The notes beneath the pieces are model-generated. The model saw nothing but the letters and a program-made list of their open reading frames with translations. It made no database searches and was not told where the DNA came from. DNA of 64,000 nucleotides, taken from the NCBI GenBank assembly GCA_963781805.1, contig CAWAHF010000004.1, forward strand, positions 5,890,001-5,954,000. Direction: 5' to 3'. Below, piece by piece: positions 60,671 to 64,000 of the stretch. The stretch comes from JAFGPL01 sp963781805 (GTDB lineage: Bacteria; Bacteroidota; Bacteroidia; Bacteroidales; UBA10428). The stretch's first letter is position 1, and each line of letters starts with the position of its first letter. Made by a program: the position numbers and the translations under genes.

Positions 60671-62248
60671 TTAGGAAAGTTTAGCTGCACACGCTTTGCA
60701 TACAAGTTTTTGATTTACTTCTGTTAAGCACTCTTTACAGAACGGTTTATAACATTCCATACACACATCTGTTGGTTCCCTGTCGGGGTGATTCGGACAA
60801 CCCTCGGGCTTAACCAACGTAGCCTCTTCTTCATCCGAAGGTTGTTCATTCGATGGATTCTCATCCAAAAAAGAAGACTGATTTTTAACCGATTTAAGAT
60901 CTGAAGCCGCTCCGGGATCTTGCTTTTTATCTTCCGGTTTATCTTCTTCGGGAATGATTTCAGGATTTGAACCTGCTCTGGAAAGCGGAGGATTTTCCTC
61001 ATTTCCTCCCGGTTCAATGGTAGTGCCTGTTTTACTTATTTCTGATCCCTGCTCGTCAACGATTTCAGTCTGACCATAGATTTCGGGCAGAATAAATTGA
61101 AACCTATATTTCATGATGCCGATGATATCTCCGTTTTTCAACGGGAATAACTCTTTCTTTTCCAGTTTTTTGTCATTCAGTTTTGTGTAATTGGTAGAAA
61201 GATCTTTCAGGTAAAACAGGTTATCCTTAAAAATGATCTGTGCATGACTTAATCCTGAGATATTCTTTTCGGCATTTTCAAGACAGATGGTATTTCCTTC
61301 CGCTCTTCCAATGGTGGTTACTTCTTCCGTAATCCCTATTTCATCCTTCCCGGTTATTTTATCCAAATCAATCAATTTAGCCGATGGAATGAAGTTTTTG
61401 ATTTTGCCTCCATCCGCAATACCGGGGACTCCTTTATTTTTCTGTGATTTTCTGAGGATCAAAAAGAAAATTACAAACAGAATAAGGATACCGCCAAGAA
61501 TTATACCTATCATCTTAATATTAATACCACCCTCATCACTAGGATTTACTATAACCACGGAAGGTATCTCTTCATCACTCAATACCTGTTTTGGTGCATT
61601 AATTGCCTGAATAATCTGGTTAAATACAGGTCCGATATCAGCGCTTTTTAACGCCCGGTAGTATTCACCTGATGTTTTGGTGGTTAGGCTCTGAATAAGC
61701 TGATAGTCTGCATTTTCTGTAAACGCTACACCAAATATTTTAATTCCCGATTTTTTAGCGTCTTCTGCAAAGCTATCTATGAGCCATTTGCGGTTTTCCG
61801 CATCTTTAATTTTGTCTCCCGTATCAATAAAACCATCGGTAATGAAAATAATAGAACGGTAGCTGTCCGAATCCGTATTATGTTTTAGTTCATACAGCGC
61901 TTTTTCCATTGCTGCAGGAAGATCTGTCAAGGCTCCTTTATAGGTTATATAATCCAGACTTTTAATGCATTTTTCACGGTTGACAGATTTGTCAAGCATG
62001 GTCAGCGGAATTGTCTGAAGAAGCTTTTCATCAAACAAATAAATTCCCAATCGAGAACTGCTGTCAAGAGAACCTACCAACCTGGTAATTGCCTTTTTTA
62101 CCAGAAATCCGGGATCATTCTTCTTCATGCTTCCGGAGTTATCTACCAGCAAATAGATGTCTTTTGCCGGTTTTGTTCCAGAATATACTAAAGGATGCAC
62201 GAACAAAACGGATATGAAAATAAAAATAAAAATATTCCGGGTTTTCAT
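60671..62248 (-). CDS. VWA - transmembrane - FHA - zinc-finger protein
   Basis: A 525-residue protein with an export signal. A von Willebrand A domain (about 28-215) lies outside the cytoplasmic membrane and keeps its metal site (DNSGS 36-40, Thr108, ITDGF with Asp138). A membrane helix (about 246-264) leads to a cytoplasmic FHA domain (about 305-390: TIGRAEGNTI, SGLSHAQI). An acidic, Pro/Ser/Glu-rich linker (about 395-475) and a B-box-like zinc finger follow, with Cys484, His487, Cys496, Cys499, Cys504, Cys507, Cys517 and Cys520. The order suggests a sensor that carries outside contacts to phospho-signalling inside (inference). Confidence 0.88.
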   Translation of the reverse strand: MKTRNIFIFIFISVLFVHPLVYSGTKPAKDIYLLVDNSGSMKKNDPGFLVKKAITRLVGSLDSSSRLGIYLFDEKLLQTIPLTMLDKSVNREKCIKSLDYITYKGALTDLPAAMEKALYELKHNTDSDSYRSIIFITDGFIDTGDKIKDAENRKWLIDSFAEDAKKSGIKIFGVAFTENADYQLIQSLTTKTSGEYYRALKSADIGPVFNQIIQAINAPKQVLSDEEIPSVVIVNPSDEGGINIKMIGIILGGILILFVIFFLILRKSQKNKGVPGIADGGKIKNFIPSAKLIDLDKITGKDEIGITEEVTTIGRAEGNTICLENAEKNISGLSHAQIIFKDNLFYLKDLSTNYTKLNDKKLEKKELFPLKNGDIIGIMKYRFQFILPEIYGQTEIVDEQGSEISKTGTTIEPGGNEENPPLSRAGSNPEIIPEEDKPEDKKQDPGAASDLKSVKNQSSFLDENPSNEQPSDEEEATLVKPEGCPNHPDREPTDVCMECYKPFCKECLTEVNQKLVCKACAAKLS

Positions 62249-62278
62249 AGATATTGAATTAGGTTTAAAACATCATGG

Positions 62279-62944
62279 TTATTTTTCCTGAACACGCAGA
62301 GATTTAAGATCTGTATCCAACGCGTCGAGTTTATGCATTGTACTCACAGAATTGCTATTGATCTTATTCAACTGTCTCCGGATGCTGTTAAATTCAATAT
62401 TCAGACTGTCAATCAGTTTGGACTGTAGTGTCAGCAAATCTTTTTTCTCTACCAGTTCTTTGGAATTTAACAAGGTATTCAGTTTATCAACTTCTGCCGA
62501 AATAGTCGCGGTTTTCTGATATATTTCAATCAGGTTTTCAGTTACGTTGGTTTTGCGTTTTTCATTGATTAGCAACGTAAGGAAAAGAATCGTAAGCACC
62601 AGAAAAACCAAAGCAGCAGCATTCATTAATCCTTTTGTGATAATCCGGGATTTAAGTCTGTTCAACGGCTTTTTCAGTTTATTTATTTTATCTTTCACAG
62701 CCATCGCTTCAACATATTCTTCGCTATCCGAAGAAACAAGACCTAAAGTTTTTTCTGCTTCGGAAAAATTACCTGATTGAGCCAGAATTTTTGCTTTTGC
62801 CAGAATATACAAGGGTTTAGGATCCATGTCGATTGCCTTGTTCACATTCAGCAACGCTTTCTCAAATGAGGCTTCATTTGCGTAATCCAAAGCCTTCTGA
62901 TAGTACATAAGGCTTTGGAAATCATTGGTAAGGGTATTGTTCAT
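62279..62944 (-). CDS. TPR - membrane helix - coiled-coil protein
   Basis: A 221-residue protein. Residues about 10-85 look like TPR-type helical repeats (YYQKALDYANEASFEKALLN, given partly; KAKILAQSGNFSEAEKTLG). One membrane helix is at about 108-130. The C-terminal 85 residues form a predicted coiled coil with regular heptads (KLNTLLNSKELVEKKDLL, LNIEFNSIRRQLNKIN). No catalytic motif. It lies 30 bases upstream of the VWA gene and may link the membrane-bound components (inference). Confidence 0.7.
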   Translation of the reverse strand: MNNTLTNDFQSLMYYQKALDYANEASFEKALLNVNKAIDMDPKPLYILAKAKILAQSGNFSEAEKTLGLVSSDSEEYVEAMAVKDKINKLKKPLNRLKSRIITKGLMNAAALVFLVLTILFLTLLINEKRKTNVTENLIEIYQKTATISAEVDKLNTLLNSKELVEKKDLLTLQSKLIDSLNIEFNSIRRQLNKINSNSVSTMHKLDALDTDLKSLRVQEK

Positions 62945-62964
62945 ATGCGATTTGTTTTAGGTTA

Positions 62965-64000
62965 TTATCTGATTGGAGGTCCACCCGGCATTTTACCGGA
63001 ATCAATGCTTCCGGGAACTGAAGGATCGATATAATACATATTTGCAAATTCATCAAGCTTGCTGTCTATCAAATCCAGTTTGCCTTCAAGATAGGTGTTT
63101 GCGAATTCAATGGCTTTTTTAAGCAACTCCTTTTTGGCGCCGGAAATATTCGCAATTTCATTGATGATACTATGATCAAACACAATGGCATGCCTGTTGA
63201 AGATTGTGGCTATTTTGTCGTAGTCGGGAATAGGATAGTTTTCTTTGTTTTCGGTCTCATTAAAAATCTTCTGGATGTTATAATCAAACTTGTTGTAGAA
63301 TTTCCCCAGCAGATTGCAATTAATGCTTTTATCATTGATATCCCTGTTCCAATCGTTTATGATTAACTGCACTTTGGCAACCACATCGTATAGAAATTTT
63401 TCAGAGGCTACTTTTTTCAGGGTATTTATATCCTGAACAAATCCATTTTGCTTGGTAAGTGAAAAACAATACAAATAATATAGAAAAAGGGTTCCCATTA
63501 CTTTCTTGTCATACTTATCGAGGTCCTTATTATTAGATTTTGCTTTGTCAACAGAAGATTCTTCTTCGGCAGATTTTAGCTGGTTCTCCAATTGTGAGAT
63601 TTTATTGCCGAGTTCGCCATTTTCATCAGCCAGGAGATCTTTCATTTTCTTAATTCGTTCCTGGGTGTAAACGAAAATGAATTCCTTTTCAAAGCTTTCC
63701 AGTTTCAATTTCACCTCGGTGATTATGGCATTAACTTTGAGCAGCATATCAGACATTGAAAGCTCGTCTCCGCCTGAATTTTTAATCTCGGTTACCGTAT
63801 TTTCAATATTTCTTATGTCGTCGTCTATCTTCAACTGATTAAACTTCACACTCCATTCGGAAATTCCTGTTTCTTCCACATGTTCCTTTATCCGGTTATA
63901 ATTTGATTTCAGATTTTCAAATTCATCAAATACCTTGTTTTTATCATCTTTGCTTCTGGCGACTTCAATAATGGCTTCAAAGCTTTGTCCGGTAAGCGGA
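62965..64000 (-). CDS. coiled-coil protein of unknown function (5' end outside window)
   Basis: Partial: coding continues past base 64000 on the minus strand. A frame call starting at the GTG at 63879 is too short, because the same frame stays open to the window end with sensible codons (PLTGQSFEAIIEVARSK, then VFDEFENLKSNYNRIKEH). The visible 345 residues are helical with coiled-coil stretches around the IKKMKDLLADENGELGNKIS region and no export signal is visible. The C-terminus is proline- and glycine-rich (PSVPGSIDSGKMPGGPP). I do not recognise a family. It precedes the TPR protein by 20 bases in the same operon. Confidence 0.7.
   Translation of the reverse strand, partial: PLTGQSFEAIIEVARSKDDKNKVFDEFENLKSNYNRIKEHVEETGISEWSVKFNQLKIDDDIRNIENTVTEIKNSGGDELSMSDMLLKVNAIITEVKLKLESFEKEFIFVYTQERIKKMKDLLADENGELGNKISQLENQLKSAEEESSVDKAKSNNKDLDKYDKKVMGTLFLYYLYCFSLTKQNGFVQDINTLKKVASEKFLYDVVAKVQLIINDWNRDINDKSINCNLLGKFYNKFDYNIQKIFNETENKENYPIPDYDKIATIFNRHAIVFDHSIINEIANISGAKKELLKKAIEFANTYLEGKLDLIDSKLDEFANMYYIDPSVPGSIDSGKMPGGPPIR

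Noticed and set aside
62965..63879. Complete gene starting at 63879
   Set aside because: The first codon is an internal GTG and the frame continues open with coding character to the window end.
49354..64000. Type VI secretion system (ClpV, kinase, phosphatase, FHA)
   Set aside because: No sheath, tube, baseplate or membrane-complex genes are seen, and the Clp-like protein has a ClpP-type loop.

Overview
This window is AT-rich DNA from a member of the Bacteroidota, most likely a polysaccharide-degrading anaerobe of the Bacteroidales type (inference). The signs are a long same-strand cluster of secreted glycosidases, mostly weak ribosome binding sites, promoter elements of the Bacteroidota form (TTTG-like, about 19 bases, TAnnTTTG), and acetate and butyrate kinase genes.

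Region 1 (1-37.5 kb, all minus strand) is a plant cell-wall degradation cluster. In transcription order it encodes a GH9 glucanase, a GH43, a GH51 arabinofuranosidase, a decayed esterase plus two intact CE1-like esterases, a GH3, a relic signal-peptide ORF, a two-headed CE1 esterase, a GH43, a second GH3, a type-B carboxylesterase, an orphan TAXI-type binding protein, GH27, a CE6-like esterase, GH31, GH97, a DUF4380 protein, a second GH31, a DUF5060/DUF4038 hydrolase, GH42, GH43 and a GH29 fucosidase cut by the window edge. Almost every product has an export signal. The enzyme set fits decorated, acetylated hemicellulose such as xyloglucan or feruloylated arabinoxylan (inference). No SusC, SusD, sensor or regulator lies in the window.

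Region 2 (37.5-42.8 kb) is a boundary and repeat zone. It holds a serine-recombinase C-terminal remnant next to a tRNA-Lys gene, two outer-envelope proteins, a short-chain dehydrogenase, and a tandem pair of nearly identical DUF559 endonuclease genes punctuated by three copies of a 71-bp palindromic repeat.

Region 3 (42.8-48.1 kb, minus) is a compact operon, pta-hbd-ackA-ptb-buk. It joins the acetate and butyrate substrate-level phosphorylation branches behind one Bacteroidota-type promoter.

Region 4 (48.4-64 kb) has a small membrane protein, a 137-bp foldback repeat, a ClpA/ClpC-like double-AAA+ unfoldase divergent from an unknown helical protein, and then a minus-strand signalling operon that runs off the window. 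That operon encodes a coiled-coil protein, a TPR/membrane/coiled-coil protein, a VWA-TM-FHA-zinc protein, an FHA-zinc-ribbon-Ser/Thr kinase, a PP2C phosphatase, a Ser/Thr kinase fused to a SUMF1-like domain, a zinc-ribbon protein and a large helical protein. I do not recognise this combination as a named system. It is the best candidate here for an undescribed one.
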